Shown: one piece after another, positions 13,210 to 13,377 of the stretch
How positions within the stretch are numbered: the stretch's first letter is position 1
Layout of the letters: each line of letters opens with the position of its first letter
Source of the DNA: Sphingomonas bacterium
Lineage (GTDB): Bacteria > Pseudomonadota > Alphaproteobacteria > Sphingomonadales > Sphingomonadaceae
Assembly (NCBI GenBank): GCA_026785965.1
Contig: JAJAYY010000043.1
Coordinates: forward strand, 1-13,377
Direction: 5' to 3'
DNA: 13,377 bases
The notes under the pieces: model-generated
Databases searched by the model: none
What the model was told of the DNA's origin: nothing
What the model saw: the letters and a program-made list of their open reading frames with translations, nothing else
Position numbers and translations under genes: made by a program

Positions 13210-13233
13210 GGGGACAGTGAATTCTCTGTCTCC
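13210..13233. other. Hairpin after the lipoprotein gene
   Basis: GGGGACAG and CTGTCTCC form an 8-bp stem (one G-T pair) around an 8-nt loop that contains GAATTC. It starts eight bases after the stop codon. There is no T-tract. It may be a 3' end or mRNA-stabilising hairpin, or a REP-like palindrome. Confidence 0.45.
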
Positions 13234-13237
13234 GCAG

Positions 13238-13300
13238 CGGGGGCGGCGGCCCCCCCGGCCCCGGCCGGGGGGGGGGGTGGGGGGGGGGGGGGGGGGGGGG
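13238..13300. other. Extreme G/C homopolymer tract, probable assembly artefact
   Basis: This region is nearly pure G and C: a run of seven C, GGCC blocks, and a G run of more than 30 broken by one T at 13278. Positions 13250-13260 and 13263-13273 are a perfect 11-bp inverted repeat with a 2-nt loop. Nothing else in the window resembles this, and long G runs are a known artefact of two-colour sequencing. It separates Sphingomonas-like sequence from an actinobacterial-like fragment. Confidence 0.75.
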
Positions 13301-13377
13301 CTGCTCGCGCAGGTCGGACTGGCCGGCGCCGACGACGTGGTCGCCACCGTCACCCTGTCCAAGGCGCTGGGCAGCCA
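13301..13377 (+). CDS. bioF: Fragment of 8-amino-7-oxononanoate synthase-like PLP enzyme, probably foreign to this contig
   Basis: The frame beginning at 13301 reads LLAQVGLAGADDVVATVTLSK, then ALGS, and runs off the right edge after 25 codons. The pattern GRGLL-x-x-x-GLAG-x-x-DVV-x-T-TLSKALGSQ is how I remember actinobacterial (for example mycobacterial) BioF around its PLP-binding lysine; here the lysine is in TLSKALGS. BioF joins pimeloyl-ACP/CoA with alanine in biotin synthesis. The G run just upstream stands where BioF would have a Gly-rich loop, which suggests a miscalled stretch of the same gene. Only 25 residues are visible, so a related alpha-oxoamine synthase cannot be excluded. Confidence 0.55.
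   Translation, partial: MLAQVGLAGADDVVATVTLSKALGS

Overview
The window is GC-rich, densely packed DNA from an alphaproteobacterium, most likely Sphingomonadales (Sphingomonas-like). The support is gene content and order: tRNA-Trp/secE/nusG, an HWE-type histidine kinase with a single-domain response regulator, the NDUFA12-like / DUF2155 / aat neighbourhood, a tandem cold-shock-domain protein, and frequent GTG/TTG starts. This assignment comes from recalled family features, not from a database search.

Layout. Positions 1-8665 are all minus strand. Reading in the direction of transcription: a long-chain fatty acyl-AMP ligase (8665-6899); a terminator-like hairpin; a stand-alone CheB-type methylesterase with a Cys/His C-terminal module (6826-5816); a 1189-residue CheB-CheR-coiled coil-PAS-HWE kinase fusion (5719-2150); a single-domain receiver (2107-1709); tRNA-Trp (1693-1618); a strong intrinsic terminator; secE and nusG; a second intrinsic terminator; a 30-codon ORF that may be a gene remnant; and the N-terminal part of a YghU-type glutathione S-transferase running off the left edge. 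Plus-strand genes follow: recX, a two-CSD protein, a DUF192 lipoprotein, an NDUFA12-like complex I accessory protein and a DUF2155 lipoprotein. The last converges on and overlaps the minus-strand pair arsC-aat. A divergent glycine-zipper lipoprotein with an internal duplication ends the coherent part of the window.

The genes most likely to act together are the fusion kinase, the receiver and perhaps the separate CheB. They look like a chemotaxis-derived sensory pathway in which the methyltransferase/methylesterase modules are joined to a kinase; no flagellar or MCP genes are present here. arsC and aat share a 4-bp GTGA overlap and look translationally coupled. secE and nusG form the usual transcription/secretion pair, but their transcript seems to have to pass a terminator.

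The last ~140 bases look unreliable. Poly-C/poly-G runs lead into 77 bases that translate as the PLP-lysine region of an actinobacterial-type BioF (8-amino-7-oxononanoate synthase). I read this as a chimeric contig end rather than biology. I found no CRISPR array, insertion sequence, prophage or canonical defence system.
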